Notes under the pieces: model-generated
Told to the model about the DNA's origin: nothing
What the model saw: only the letters and a program-made list of their open reading frames with translations
The model's database searches: none
Part shown: one piece after another, positions 1-12,463 of the stretch
How positions within the stretch are numbered: position 1 is the stretch's first letter
Layout of the letters: each line of letters opens with the position of its first letter
NCBI GenBank assembly: GCA_037179385.1
Contig: CM074200.1
Span: 31,065,884-31,129,883, forward strand
Direction: 5' to 3'
Source of the DNA: Holothuria scabra
Lineage: Eukaryota; Echinodermata; Holothuroidea; Aspidochirotida; Holothuriidae
Length of the DNA: 64,000 nucleotides
Program-made: the position numbers and the translations under genes

Positions 1-119
1 TTATTTTGCCAACATGGAAAGCCTTTCTTTTCCTCACCCTGGGTAGCTGGGGGAGGGGCAGGACTTTTTTATCTAGCAAATTAAGACACACCATCCGAAG
101 ATCAATCTTCATTTTTAAG

Positions 120-254
120 ATGTGGGCCAGGGTGTCAAATCGAAATCCATATTCGAAATAGTGAATGAAGAAGAAAAATATGAAACACCGAAAACTGAAG
201 AAGGAAGGAATGAGGTTCCAGGCCAGACTGATATGGCCTCTAGGGACTCGGAAG
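120..254 (+). CDS. Candidate coding exon of an unrecognised gene
   Basis: The stretch follows a pyrimidine-rich tract ending in AAG at 117-119 and reads without a stop as a hydrophilic, Glu/Lys-rich peptide. A possible donor (GAAG|GTGAAA) lies at 255. The reading frame stays open to 347, where a hAT element begins, so the donor is not proven. Splicing to the acceptor at 2155-2156 keeps the phase and gives a short final exon ending at 2203. No domain was recognised, and an ORF this long can occur by chance. The coordinates assume the 255 donor is used. Confidence 0.25.
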
Positions 255-347
255 GTGAAAGGTACGGTAGCACAGATAATGCTGAAGTCAGTTGCACTTT
301 ACCTTTGGATGGTTCCATGGAAACCACTCTTTTGATGTTTTTCAATG

Positions 348-2113
348 CAGTGGCGTGGCCAGGATGGATTTTTTTTAGTGGGGGGTCTCGGTAACAAGTG
401 GGGTCTTGGTACCTACGAGTTTCAGGCGCGGTAAGACTATCTAAGCGGAGCGCCACCATCACTGAGTTGGCGCGACGGAGCGTAGGCCTACAAGAAGTTT
501 TGGGTTTTACAAACCCTCCAGATGGCTGGAAACGGCACTTTCCACCGTGACTTGTTTTAAGCTGGATGTACCCAGCCTTGAAATACCAAACTCATGTCTG
601 CCACTTCTCAAGTAGTGTGAATAAAAAAAATCAATCTATGAAAAATGATAATTCATACAGGGATCCCAAATCTGGGCATTTCTGATCCGTGCCATGGCCT
701 GGGGTATGAGACTTAAGGGAACCGGTATCTCCCTTTCTCTTGGGAAAAATTGTGAACTTCAGGGGAACGTAGATTGCAAATGCGGCAATATTTGAATAGA
801 TTTCAGCTTCAATAGGAAAACCAAAATTAGTTGTGTACCCCTCTGAGAAACTTTGTTTGCGTTAGATTTGCAAGATGCAAAATGGTGCTATATTTGGCAA
901 AAGTTTGAACTGATTTTAGGCCTACGTTTTAGGATTTTCCTATTTGGGGAGCATGAAAATTTTCAAAATACTCATTTTTAGTCTTTGTAGAGATTTTACA
1001 GGTGACATACGTACTACCAAAGAAACAATGTTTTCCGGTTTTCAGTGGTGTTTAGATGCAAAATTGTGCAGTATTTGTTCAGTCATCGGTACATTACGTA
1101 GCCAAAATTATAATACTACGAGTAAATCTCTCAAAATATTAAAACCGCAAAGCAGAAGTATGGATCATGTGGGAAATACATGAAATGCGGACCTTCTAGA
1201 CATTTTACAAATCCGCCGGCCGGGACGCCAGTGCCAACAACTGTAGTAAAAAGGACTTGTCGAAAAAAATGTTCTACAGTGGCACTTGCCATGGGAAGGA
1301 GTGAGGCACGACATAGGCCTACTTGTTAGGGATGGATGGGAAGAATCATTCGACGGCAGTACCTTACTCTTAAAGGGCCAATCCTCTCACCCCAAACCAC
1401 AATTTTGGTAGGGGTGTATTGAAAATCTTCATTGGCTAAGCTCCTTGATTGACAGCTAATTCAAACAATGCAGGGTTTTTTACACAGCATGAGCTATGGT
1501 GAGAGTGTTTTGTTTAAAAACATTGAACTTTCCTATACTCGACTCGAAGCAATCAACTAAGATTGTCTCAGGCTGGATGAGGATGGATTTCAGACAATTG
1601 TGGGAGGAGCTTAAGTACGGTAAGAAGATTAGGAGAATTGGTACTGTTTGGGGTGAGAGAACAGGTCCTTTAAGGCATTATTTGTGCATGATAAAGTATA
1701 GGAATGGTCGTGTAAGAATGGTCTCCAGTCACGGTGCATAGTTGCCTTGTTTGCAGTAAATCAACCAGCCATCCGAAAGGCAGAAAGGGTCTTAACCTAA
1801 CAAAGTCAAATTCGAGCTTGCCGTCGAAACGTTCGTTTCATCTTCGAAGTGTAATGCAAAAAACGACAGTGCAGATTATATACGGTATCTAATTTAGTGA
1901 AAGTAATCATCTGGAAGTTATAGTGCACACAAAATGTGTTTTACACACATTTATGCATGTTTTCTTAATTGCTACACATTTTATTTATTTACCTTTTTTG
2001 AAGGAAATACTCCAAAGTGTATTTCCGTTCAAACATTTTATTTTTCCTCAATTACTTTATCAGGAGGCAAAAAAAATCTGGGGGCCTAGGCCCCCCCCGT
2101 GGATACGCCACTG
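348..2113. mobile_element. hAT-type element with perfect 8-bp target duplication
   Basis: The left end starts CAGTGGCGTGGCC and the right end finishes GGATACGCCACTG, so the termini are inverted CAGTGGCGT-type ends. TTTCAATG stands immediately outside both ends (340-347 and 2114-2121), an exact 8-bp duplication as hAT transposases make. No transposase frame is visible, so it is non-autonomous or decayed. It carries a TTAA element (1370-1673) plus about 110 bp of flank that recur, inverted, at 27.5-27.9 kb. Removing it joins the candidate exon region to a pyrimidine-rich tract that looks like an intron end. Confidence 0.75.
1370..1673 (+). mobile_element. TTAA-flanked MITE, family A (copy 1)
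   Basis: The ~296-bp body is flanked by TTAA on both sides (1370-1373 and 1670-1673). Its ends are inverted: AGGGCCAATCCTCTCACCCC on the left, and the complement of GGGGTGAGAGAACAGGTCCT on the right. It is nearly identical, in opposite orientation, to 27496-27794, including private differences such as AAGATTTTCAATACA. TTAA targets are typical of piggyBac-like transposition. No protein is encoded. Confidence 0.8.
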
Positions 2114-2156
2114 TTTCAATGTTTTTTCTCCTTTTTATTTTCATTTTATTCCCTAG

Positions 2157-2203
2157 GAAATGGTGCAATTTTTGTGCTTCGAGTCCAAGTTTCTGAGCAA
2201 TAA
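2157..2203 (+). CDS. Candidate terminal exon paired with 120-254
   Basis: The tract TTCTCC...CCCTAG at 2126-2156 has the form of an intron end. Joined to the donor at 255, the phase matches (G|GA) and the frame runs 15 more codons to TAA at 2201-2203. Only the splice signals and phase support it. A minus-strand ORF covers the same bases and cannot be excluded. Confidence 0.2.
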
Positions 2204-3989
2204 CTGAGGTGACAAGCATGGAGATAAGCATAGAGAATCAATCGCTTCTTTCAAATTGATACGCAACAAGGCGCCATTGCATTCACTTCTTTCCTCCTTT
2301 TTGGAAATACGTTGCAGACCAGTCCCAAAGGACACAAACGCAACCCAGTAAGAGAGAGCTATGGATAAGAAAGACGCCAGACGGCACCTAAAGGTGTCCA
2401 GGGTCACCTTCAAATTGACTATCTCATCGGGTTGTTCCAATCAAGGATAGTTGATGGAAAAGAGGAAGATTTATACTCACCGGTTTTGCAATTAATATAC
2501 TTAAGGGCTTTACTATTATTGATATACTGGTTTTCAATGATGTTGAGGTAGGTGGAATCACAAAATTGGGTAGGTTTAATCCGCCTTGCTCGAAGAAAAG
2601 TAAGATACCAGGATGTGGGACCGCTGGTGGCAGCTTGCAATAAAGACCAGTTGCATTTCATCCAATGGCAGTGGTACATATTATCTTCAAATTTTCTGAC
2701 CATCTTACAATTTTCTCAGTTCTATTGTTGAAGTGAAAATTTTGCTTCTCGACGAATTTGGATCTTCTCTCCGTCGGGAGATCATGCCCCTACCCCGCTG
2801 CCGTCGCCCTTGGCTCCTGGCAAAGGGTAGATCCAACTTTTTTAAGTGATCTCTTTCTTTTTAGAGGTGGCACCCTTGGAAACTTTTCCCCTACTCCCTC
2901 TTTCGCTCTTGCCCCTCCCCACAATTACACGAGTTTGTGTAATAGGAAAACACAACATGTGTATCAGTAACAAATTTTGTGTAAATTTATCACATTAAAT
3001 CCCACACATTTGTTGATAGGTGGACTAATTTACAACAGGAGCTGTCAAGTAATATCTCCCTGGTTGCACAACAATGTGTAAATTCTACACAATTTTTTTA
3101 ACTTTTTAGTGTGGTCACTTTCATCACGGCCCGTTCTCTCGAAGCTGCTGAAACGCTATCGTAGCGTACTGGAATTTTTCGCTTATTAAATCACTTCTCA
3201 AATCAAGCACCGAAAAATTAACCCATTTGAATTAGTTTCCTGGTTATTTTCACACTTCAACCATGTAAATATTGCTTCAATGGTAAGTAAATAATTTTTA
3301 GGTCAAAATATGGTTGGGACCTTTTGGTTTACAGTAGGCTAAAGTAGGTCTGATAATTCTTTGCCATCAATGGCGTAATCAAATTCTTGGCCCTCAAGTT
3401 GAAATGAGTTTTCATTTTTACGGCGCAGGTGCTAACCAACTGGTTGTAGTCGAGCCAGTCATAGTCTTCCAGTTGTGGTCCACTGGCTTGTTTTCCCTAC
3501 GTATTCCATTGCTTATGCCGAGCACTGTTGTTTTTCATGAGGAGGATTGCTTCCTCACTGCTGCGATTATCGAAACCCTTTTAATGAGAAAATTCCGTCC
3601 ACAGATGACGCTCATCATCATCTTAAACCAACTGAACAGCCTAAACATAGGAGTTTAGAAACCTAGGAGAACATTTTGTTAGAAGGTATCTGCTATCTTT
3701 CATCCCATTCGACAGCACAATATATTAAACTCTTCTACCGAATTGTAAGGCAAACTGTCCGTTGACTGAACCGGCATTCCGCAACGAGGATTGTATTCTG
3801 ACTCTACCCTTTTTTTTTGTTTACACCCATATTTGGCAGGTTTCAGAGGGTGTCGACATTTTTATAGTGTCTTTGCCTGTTCTTTCCCTCTCTGTCGGTT
3901 TGCTCCCTTTACATTTTTCTTCTAGTGTGGGTTGGAGGAAACAGCCCTCGTTTCAGCCCAACCTGTGTTTTTATTGAGTAGAAAACAAC
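2204..3989. other. No gene identified
   Basis: AT-rich intergenic or intronic sequence. On the minus strand, 2481-2700 is open and followed by a textbook donor (GTGAGT, read on the minus strand just below 2481). The peptide resembles nothing I know, so it is only noted. The remaining open frames are short and low in coding character. Confidence 0.4.
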
Positions 3990-4694
3990 CAGTGGCCCAA
4001 CCAGCAGTTTTCATTCAGGACTGATAGGGGACGAGCATGAACTGGTTGGACAAGACATAATTGGATAACCAAGCGGAGCGCCACTATCATTTTCCCGGAG
4101 TGAAAAGAATATTTTGAAAAATCGCGACCTCTAACTCAGATAGCTCGAAATGCCATTCCAATCCCAGTCCGATCTAGATATAACTAGAACTTTGAGCATT
4201 TGCAATGACATTTTTGTAAAATTTTGTAATAATTGTGAAATCGTCAGAACATTTCTAGACAAAATTTACCGCTGCCACTGGATGAAATGCCCCCACTGTG
4301 TATGATCATTTGGAAATGAGCTTGTAAAAGAAATCGACGCATAAATTAACATTGAAAATGTTTCTTCTTCGAAAAACTGTCGAGAAGTGAAAGTTTCTCC
4401 CTCATAATTATTTCTTATCGTCAGATTGTAGCGTAAAGAGGGAATTTTGACCAAAGTGCCTCTCACTTTGCAGGAAAAAATCATTCTCAGTCTCGCTTTA
4501 CACTAAAATTTCATACTTTCAATGCTTGATTTTTAAGTTTGTGTTTTAAACATTAACACACTTGACCCCATATACTGTTATCTCTTCGCCGAATTCCATT
4601 TGGGGCAAGTGAGGGCAAACGGGGGAAAACGAGGGGCAAAGCTTTAGAGTTGGAGGAGCTGTCGACCCCTGCCCCCTCTGGTAACACGCCAGTG
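3990..4694. mobile_element. Probable decayed hAT-type element
   Basis: The left end CAGTGGCCCAACC and right end GTAACACGCCAGTG resemble the CAGTGGCGT-type termini at 348. The flanking octamers AAAACAAC (3982-3989) and AAAACAGT (4695-4702) agree at six of eight positions. It contains the GCGGAGCGCCAC motif found in other members of this group. There is no coding capacity. Confidence 0.45.
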
Positions 4695-4702
4695 AAAACA
4701 GT

Positions 4703-6861
4703 GCTCTAAACCAACGCACTTCTCGTCTGCCGAACCAAAGCCTTGACGCCGGATACGATAAAGTAAGTGTGTAATTCCTGGCGTCGCCACCAGTATTTTC
4801 AATCTGAAATTACACTGGGGTCGAAGGCAAGCGCTCCACTACAAATCAAATTTAGTGTTTTCAATGTATAAATTTTCGTCTTTGAGGGAACCTATGAACA
4901 TGCACGTGCTGCCCCCAGGCGCGTAGCCAAAGGGTCGGGGGAGGAAATTTTGGCATTTTGTACGTATTTTGCAATATGACTGGAGTTTCTTATATTTATA
5001 TGCGGTAAAAATAGGCCCTTTGAAGTGCTATTTTCAGCTATCTGGGAGACATTATGGACTAAAATTTGGAAGCTACCGCGCGTATGAGTATAGGGGTAGC
5101 AAGATAGATGTCCGAGTGCTATGCTTTTATGTGTGTGAAAGTTTGGACTTGCAAAACTAGTTCAATCAAAAGATTTTGCAAGAAAATTGAAGTATTTTCG
5201 AAAAAATACAAGGTACGGTCAAAATCACAGCATGTATTACAGGGATATGATATTGTTTCTAATTCAAGTTTAAGTTTGTTTAAAATATTACAGAGTCGTC
5301 GTTAAACAATGCAAATTATAGCTTTCTGACGGCCATCAAGCTTGGTGGTCTTTTTTGCCCCAGGAGGTGGCGACAATCTGAAAGAGGAACCAAAACTGCA
5401 CAGTGTGGTGAAAGTTCCATTCAAATAAGACATGCAATTCTCGAGATATAGAGTTGTGTTCCAAAGTGAATTTGAGGGCAGCAGAGCTTATATCACTTCT
5501 TCACATTGACAAGGAATGCTTTGTTTGCCTTTGTTTTATTAGACTGTTGTGTTGACCTGGGGGTTGACTGGAATAGGACCTCTCTGTGGGGGATGCAAAG
5601 TTCGTAAAGTTCTCATGCCACTGAGGCAATCACATTTTAATAATGTGAGTTTTTTGAGGAGAAAATCAACTCTAAATTTTAAAGAAAAATAAAAAACTGT
5701 GCACTAATGTGGGGATATGATGTCATATGTGCTTGCTACAAGTTTACTTTTTGTTGAAAATGTGAAAACTTTACGTGCTCATATCTTGAGAACTGCACAT
5801 TGGATTTAAATCCAAATTTCACCAAAATGGTCAGAATAAGTACCCCTCTGACATACCAAATCCTGTAATGACCTTTAACCCTCCTTTTAAGTCAGTGGAT
5901 AGGACCGACATATATACTACTTGCATAGACAGGATTTTGTTCGTGGGGATAACTAGTGGTCTTGATCGACTGCCTAATGGGAACGAGTGTCTCCCGCTCC
6001 TCTGAGGAAAATTTATTCCCCCTTAGATGCAATCTGTTGTAACTTCATTTAACATCATTTGAAGTTATTTTTATACCATTTTAAGTTGTGGTTTCGCGAT
6101 ACGTTTCATTAATAAATGTTCTTCATGTCAGAGGTCGCTTTTTGACGGAAGGGTGGTCACGGCTGTAGGGTTAACACATTTATTTTCTGGAAATGACACA
6201 CATGGATCACCGTCCTATAGGAAAGAGATTTAAGGGGAGTACACTGACCCTAAATTTTTCGCAAGATTTAAAAGTTGGGCACGGAAACTGGCCCGAGTCG
6301 CAGCCACTTGGCTTTTGAAAACTGGCACGATTTTATTAACTAAGAAACGCTTAAGAGTACCCAAATTTTAAAAGGTTATGCCCGAAAAGGGGGAAAACAT
6401 CATAGTCGCGGTAACATTTTCATGAAAAATCAAAGAGATATCAAAAATTTGCCTCACGCAGTATAAAAACGCGACACTTCACAGTCTTCCGCAATTCAAT
6501 TCCCCAAATATGATTACCTGAATTCTATCAAAGATTTGCCCCAAAACAAAACACGCTGTTTTCATAGTTAAATTTACACGAGGAATGGAAAAGATAACCA
6601 ATAGTGAAGAGGCCCTTCGGGGAGCTATTGGAAAAATGTTGTAATCCAACTTTATGCTGTATTCTTGCATTCTTTGCCCGAAATGGTGAAATATTCCGGC
6701 AAAAGTTGGAAAATGTTCAGGGACATTTTAATTGCCAAATTTAAGGGCAGAAGAGAGGGTGTTCAGTTGCAGAGCCTAACAGCTCTGTCATCTACCATAC
6801 CCCTACAACGAAATTCGGGCAGAGGTAATGAAAATAACTCTGCCTGAAGATTCATTTAAAT
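4703..6861. other. No gene identified
   Basis: No reading frame with coding character was seen. A CAGGCGCGTAGCC stretch near 4916 resembles a CAGTGGCGT-family terminus, but no partner end was found. The remainder is unassigned AT-rich sequence. Confidence 0.4.
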
Positions 6862-7645
6862 CAGTGTTTCGCAACCTTTTTATCACAGCGCCACCATTAG
6901 TGAATTGTTTTTATCCTAACGCCCCCAAAGTTCATCAAACAAGAAGCAAAACATACTATTAAATAATTTACTGAATTTTCTTCATAACCATAGACCTATT
7001 TCCAAGTAGCAATTACAAAGAATTGTGGGATGTAGTTTTGGTGTGTGTCGTCATTGTAAATGGCATTTCACTGTGGCAAAAATGACGAACACCAAAACTC
7101 TATCCCACAATCCTTTGTAATTGCTGTTTGGAAATAGGTCTATGCTGGTGTGTCTATCCAGGGAGTCGCTAGCAATTCCCCGGTCTATCGTAGAGCCGCC
7201 CTGTTTGCACCAGGGAATTGCTGTTTGTACACTGCTCTTTATGTCTTCACAACTAGGCCGACTATCTAGCAATGTAGCCAATCACAGGTTCGTTCCCCCC
7301 CTTCCATTCCTCGTACTTTCCGACGTTGTGTTGATATACACCACGCCGTGAGTGGGTGGAAGAGTATACTGGCTGCATTTAGTGTTTCAGCAAACCATGG
7401 GACGATATGCAGCGCTATAGAAATTTGCTCTGGTAGACGTGTGGTACAATAATGACATTTATGCTGGAATGAGATAAGCCGCGTGCATGATTATTGAATT
7501 TGTTATTTTAATGGTTTGACTGAAGAATTTATCCGTCTCGTTTCCCGCTAACGCCCCTACAGCCTCATTAGCCCTTACCGCCTCCTTGACACCTTCAAAC
7601 GCCCTCCAGGGAGCGGTACAGCACCCGTTGGGACCACCGATAAAG
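6862..7645. mobile_element. Possible old hAT-like element
   Basis: CAGTGTTTCGCAACC at 6862 matches a common hAT terminal form, and GTTGGGACCACCG near 7630-7645 could be the decayed opposite end. The flanking octamers do not match, so the right boundary is a guess. It encloses the palindromic MITE at 6991-7142. Confidence 0.3.
6991..7142. mobile_element. Palindromic TA-flanked MITE (family E, copy 1)
   Basis: The two halves are near-perfect inverted repeats: TAGACCTATTTCCAAGTAGC on the left, and the complement of GCTGTTTGGAAATAGGTCTA on the right. The whole ~148-bp body can fold back on itself. TA lies at both edges, as expected for Tc1/mariner-type transposition. A second copy is at 49850-50002. 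Confidence 0.8.
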
Positions 7646-10320
7646 TAGCCCACCTCAAGTGACATTTTTTTCAAAATGGTAAGAAGTAAATTCAAATCGG
7701 ACAAACACATATGTATAGTTCATGAACTTGTGGATCTCTCTTTAGCCAAGAGTCGCCGTATTGAACAAAAACATTGGCATGTTTTGAATCGGCGTTGCTT
7801 AGTGGTCCCCAAGTGGATACAAGACCATTTCATCTATTGATATAGTGCTGCATTTTATTTGGAAATTTCTAATCACTTAGCAAGTTCAAGTTGTTGTTTT
7901 TGCTTGCAACGGTGTTGCAAATGAAAGCTCAAAATGCTTAATTACTAGTAGCAAGTCCAGGAAATGTCATTACCAGTTGTGTGAGGGGTCCAATTTTTAA
8001 AATTTCTTTCCGCTCCGGGCCAACTGACGGTCACGCTCCGCTTTGATAGTCTTTTGGTCGAACAATTCCTGATCGAAACATTATAGGCTTGTACATCATA
8101 TTTACTTTTTTGCCAATAATATGGACTAGAATTCATCGATAGCATAACAAAATGTGACATTTCCAGAACATGGATCAAGCAGGGGTGGAGCAATTGGGGG
8201 GGGGGGGGAGTGGCCGGGGGCCAAGGTCCCCGTCGGAGAACACTGACGCCCCCCCCCCCCACTTCGCCGGGGAGGCCTAAAAATAATAGTAAAAAAATGG
8301 CCGAACAGATTACTTAACAGAACAATGCATGCTTGAATATTATTCTTCGCTTAACGGCAATATTGTAAAGTGAAAATTTTATTGCGAAATAAAGCTAAAA
8401 ATAATGACTGCTTTGTCTTTATGTAACGTTTTTTTATTTTGCCGATATGACGATTCTTCAAAGAACACCCCAACATTTTAATGTTCCTTACAAAAGCCAA
8501 ATTTCTTTCAAAAATTTTAAATAAAAATAAACTCCAGATTTTTAAGTACTCGATGAAAACAAAGCCAAAAATTTCGTCCGCTTGGGGCGCCTCAAAATCT
8601 GCTAAGTCGCGTCCCAGGGGGACTAACCCAAAAGAACCTTTATCGTGCCCTGAAATGCGCCTTTCCCGCTTGTCGCGGAGCTTGATCCCTTGTCGGTAAA
8701 ATCATTTCCCCCTGGGATTAAAAAAGCAAAAACATGATACCATTTTTCAGTTTTGCAAAACGTTTTATAACCCCTTTCTCAGAAGGTGGTCAGAAATCGG
8801 AACGATAAGTATCAGAAAAATTTGCCCCTCCCCATCACAAAAAATGACTACACTCGATCGTTTTTCTAGTAACTTTTTCATCCCTTTACAGTTTTCTAAT
8901 TTATTAGAAGTGGACAAAATTTTAGCAAACGAAATCTCAAAATAGCGATTGCTTATACTTAAAACATGAGAAATACCATTCTGGATGTATCTTCAAAATT
9001 TTGTGCATGTTCCACGCCAACTTATCAGGCACTCTGCTTAAATAGTCTTTCCACTGAAGTAAATTTTTCGGGAAAGATATCTTCCACCACCCCAAACTGA
9101 AATGCACCCCAGTGCCTATGTTTAAGGGGTTTTCTTTCAACTTTTTGGTTTCCTGGGGTGCCTAAATGCAAATGAATGCAATACGAGTTAACCAGATTTT
9201 CTTTCGTTCTAATCCAAAATGTTCTGGAAAGAGTCAAATATCTCACTGGTCTGCAGACTGATATGAGTTTAATACTTCGTGTGATTAAGTCATCAGTTGT
9301 GCCGTCGGTAAATCCGAAGCTCAGGTTATGTCACTGACATGTTGTTGGACACACATAAAACCGGACTCACCATTTTGGGGCTTTGGTACCAATAGTTTGG
9401 GTAACTGGACTTTAATTCTCCTCAAAGACTAGTGCATGCAGTGTCAAAAGTAAAAACAGTAAGATAAAGTTTGTGGTCACCATTCCCGCCCGATCCTTTG
9501 GAAGTACCACATAGACATTGGTGGACCCTGGTAGAATTTGGGCTACGGTGGGGGTACGGCGAAGGAGCTAAGATTGAGGAAAACTCTTTAAGCGGAGCTT
9601 TACCACGCATCGCCGACATGGCCGGGAACATACCACAATTTTTGGCCGAAAACATTTACAGTTATGGGACTTCCGAGCCCGTTAAAATTGATATTTTGTT
9701 TTTTTACACCTCGCCCTGTCCCTACATAAATGTAGCTTAACTATTTTTTCAAGCAAATTTTCATTTTTGGTCAAATACAAGTCTGGCACAGTGGCTGAAA
9801 ATATAAATTCTTCCTCTTTTTAGCATGTGTTTCCCAAAAGAAGTTGCCTCACATCATCTTCACTTCTTTTTTTTCTTTATTTATGTTCTTTTTTTCACTT
9901 TTGTCTCCTCTCTTTTTTCCTTCCCCTCCTCTTTTTTAACCTATCTCATGTCACCAATGACAGAGGGGACCATGCATCCGCTATCCCCTTCACACGCCCG
10001 TGGAGAGAGGAGTTGATGAGATACCAGGCGCTATTTTACCGTCAGGTTTTACACCTAACTGTATATAGTTCGCCCGGAATACCACTTCGCTCCGAAAGAC
10101 CTACTAGTGCCAACTTCGCCCACATTCTAAGAAACGAGTTGAGTGATTAAAAGCTTTTTCAAGAATTTTCCGCACTTTGTAAGCATGTGAAGATGCTAAA
10201 CACACAAATCGTATTCCTAAACATTTTGTTTAAAACACGTTTAATTTCTAAACATTTAGTGTGTAACTTCCAAACATATACACATAAACACGTTTATAGA
10301 ACTTGAACGTGTTCGCAAAG
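7646..10320. other. No gene identified; repeat debris
   Basis: There are fragments of the GCTCCGGGCCAACTGACGG / GCTCCGCTT motif shared with the hAT-like elements at 17 kb (around 8010-8045). A G13 run (8196-8208) and a C12 run (8249-8260) sit about 40 bp apart. A T-rich tract lies at 9860-9940. Open frames are short and unlike protein. Confidence 0.4.
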
Positions 10321-10389
10321 TGGGGGCAAAATTAGTGTTTAGGCTAGCACGTTTTTAGGGTGCACAAGTGCTAATCGTTTTGCCCCCAA
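10321..10389. repeat. Imperfect stem-loop
   Basis: GGGGGCAAAATTAG at 10322-10335 is complementary, with a small bulge, to CTAATCGTTTTGCCCCC at 10371-10387, leaving a ~35-nt loop. It may be the core of an old inverted-repeat element. No flanking duplication was found. Confidence 0.5.
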
Positions 10390-11147
10390 GTTGATCTGTC
10401 GACAGCAATTCTTCAATGAAGAGATTGGTTATGCCAATAATTTATACGGCTATCAATGAATAAAAGTTCTCGTTTGATTTTCTTATTCTCTTTCTGTCTT
10501 CGGAGATATTAACTTCAATTTTGATTTTAGATGGTAAAAGAACTTTTTCAACTTGAACCAATTGGTTGGAAACTGGGCAATGAAACTCTATTTAAGTACG
10601 TAATGCAACCAGCTTCATTTAGTATAGTTACACAAGGGAGAGGGTATTTTTCAAGGCTTAAGCCTAAGTCGTTTTTATTTTTTTAGGTCTTTCCTTGCAT
10701 ATTTACTTTTGCAACACCATTTTCGAATTGCCTGCTATTTTATTTCATCTTTTTTTTTTTGGTGGGGGGGGGGGGGCTCTGTTTCTTGGCATGTTTTGGG
10801 ACACCCAAAGTAATTTTTCAATTCTCTATTTCTTTTTTCTCTTCTTCAATTTTTTTGTGCGACACTTTTCTGATCGAAACAGTGACTGCTTAGGCTTAGA
10901 TCCTAATAAGTTTGGAAATGCCAATTTCGGCTGTCTGAGGGTTCCGATTTTTCAATTGCTTGAAAGAATTTGGATATTCGACCATTTCGGGAACTTTGTT
11001 GTAAAATACCGTAAAGCAAAACTCACGAATAATAACTTTTAGCTCCGTCCGAATGTGTAGCGAATTTGAATCTTGCTGATTTTTCATGAAAGTTTTCCGC
11101 CACTTCGACGTTTTTCATCTTTTCTAGCGCCGGCTGTTGGCTGGGAG

Positions 11148-11346
11148 CAGACGCGCAGCCAGGATTGTGTCACGGGGGAGGGTTTTCGTGTCATGGGGGG
11201 GGGGGGGGGTTGGAGGCACGATGTGAGGGAAAAGTCTAAGGATAGAGAGAGAAAACCACTATTTTAGGTGTTTTTTGCATTGCATGGTTGGGTAGTGGGG
11301 TGGAGGGGGCTGTACCCCCAAAACCCTCCCCTTGGCTACGCCACTG
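11148..11346. mobile_element. Short hAT-type MITE with 8-bp target duplication
   Basis: The 199-bp element begins CAGACGCGCAGCC and ends GGCTACGCCACTG. The octamers outside are GCTGGGAG (11140-11147) and GCTGGGGG (11347-11354), one mismatch apart. It contains a long G run near 11200. It is too small to encode a transposase and sits inside the short repeat that continues at 11347. Confidence 0.65.
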
Positions 11347-11430
11347 GCTGGGGGTTGTAGAATATGCCCACGTTGTTTTCCGCCTGCCGTAAGGAACGAC
11401 TAAAAGGAAACCAAATTTGAAATTGAACCA
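11347..11430 (+). repeat. Short dispersed repeat with GTTGTAGAATATGCCC core
   Basis: The core GGGGTTGTAGAATATGCCC followed by a CCTGCCGTAAGGAACGACTAAAAGG-like block recurs in diverged form near 49605-49690 and 52725-52800 (+), and partly near 20465-20515 (complement). The spread suggests an old SINE-like family. No A/B promoter boxes were recognised in this part. Confidence 0.45.
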
Positions 11431-12463
11431 CACTTGAAAATAACTTTAAACTTTGAACCTTTTTGTCGAGTTGGTTGACTTTATGATAACACATTTGTCT
11501 TGTTAAATCTCATCTAACTCTAACCTCTTTTCTCGCATATCTTTTTTGATTTCGGGCGCATGGGAATTATCTGAAAGGCATGACTTATTTTAAAAACTTA
11601 GCTGTTCGAATTTTTTCCAAATTTCTTCCCGACGTTTAAATTTTGCGGGAACTTGGGGGAAGCCCTCAGACCCCGCCTCGTACGCCACTGTCTAAATTAT
11701 AACAGCAGCGATATAGCAAACATTTCCAATGAATAACAGTACGCCGGTACATGAAAATTGTAAGATGGCATTAGACCTTAAAATTCATTTTTGAGTACAA
11801 GGATTTTAATGACCTCCCGAAAATAATGATTCCCGAATGTTGTAATTTCAATCAAAAACAAAAGAATGACTTTGGCTTTGAGAATGGTCTAATTGTATCG
11901 ACTCACCGTGGAATACGAATTATTTATTTTCCCTCCTTTTTATTCAAATAATGTACGTGAAGACAGTGAAAATATAAATTAAATAAATCATATAACCAAA
12001 TTCTAGCAGGCATCAATATAGACCTGGATGAAACTCAAAGAATATTAGACTTGGCTGAGTCTCTCGTGGGTGTTCCCCGGGGAGCTGACAACCACTACCC
12101 CTACAAAATCCAGTACTTCAGCACAGTTCAGCATACCGTATTTGCATTTTTCTAGTACGCCTTCTGTAGGCATTTAAGTGTTTCGCTTCTCAACGAGAGA
12201 AGCGATACAATTAATAAACCTGTAGAGGACGTATTAGCAAAAGGGAAAATACGATATGATGTACTATGTTGAAGAAGGGGATTGTGTAGAGGAAGTTTCG
12301 CAGCTCCCCGTTGAAAACTCACGAGAGACTTGGCCAAGTCTAAAAGACTATGCATACTTTAACGTAACCAATTCACGAAAGGCATCACATAAGTCCTTTT
12401 TTTGCATCTCTTTATTCACGTTGATATTACATATAATACAGTGATATGAACAACATGTTTACC
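11431..12463. other. No gene identified
   Basis: AT-rich, without a coding frame. A further hAT-like right terminus (CGTACGCCACTG) ends near 11693, but no left partner with a matching octamer was found. Confidence 0.4.

Noticed and set aside
2419..2703. Minus-strand exon-like frame with a perfect GTGAGT donor
   Set aside because: The donor is good, but the peptide matches nothing I know, the upstream acceptor is weak, and the next proposed intron would be only ~60 bp. Left as a note.
8196..8260. G13 and C12 runs as a regulatory G-quadruplex
   Set aside because: Long G runs recur at 10.76, 11.2, 15.66 and 40.49 kb, several next to CAGTGGCGT-type ends, so at least some are probably repeat-derived rather than specific control sites.
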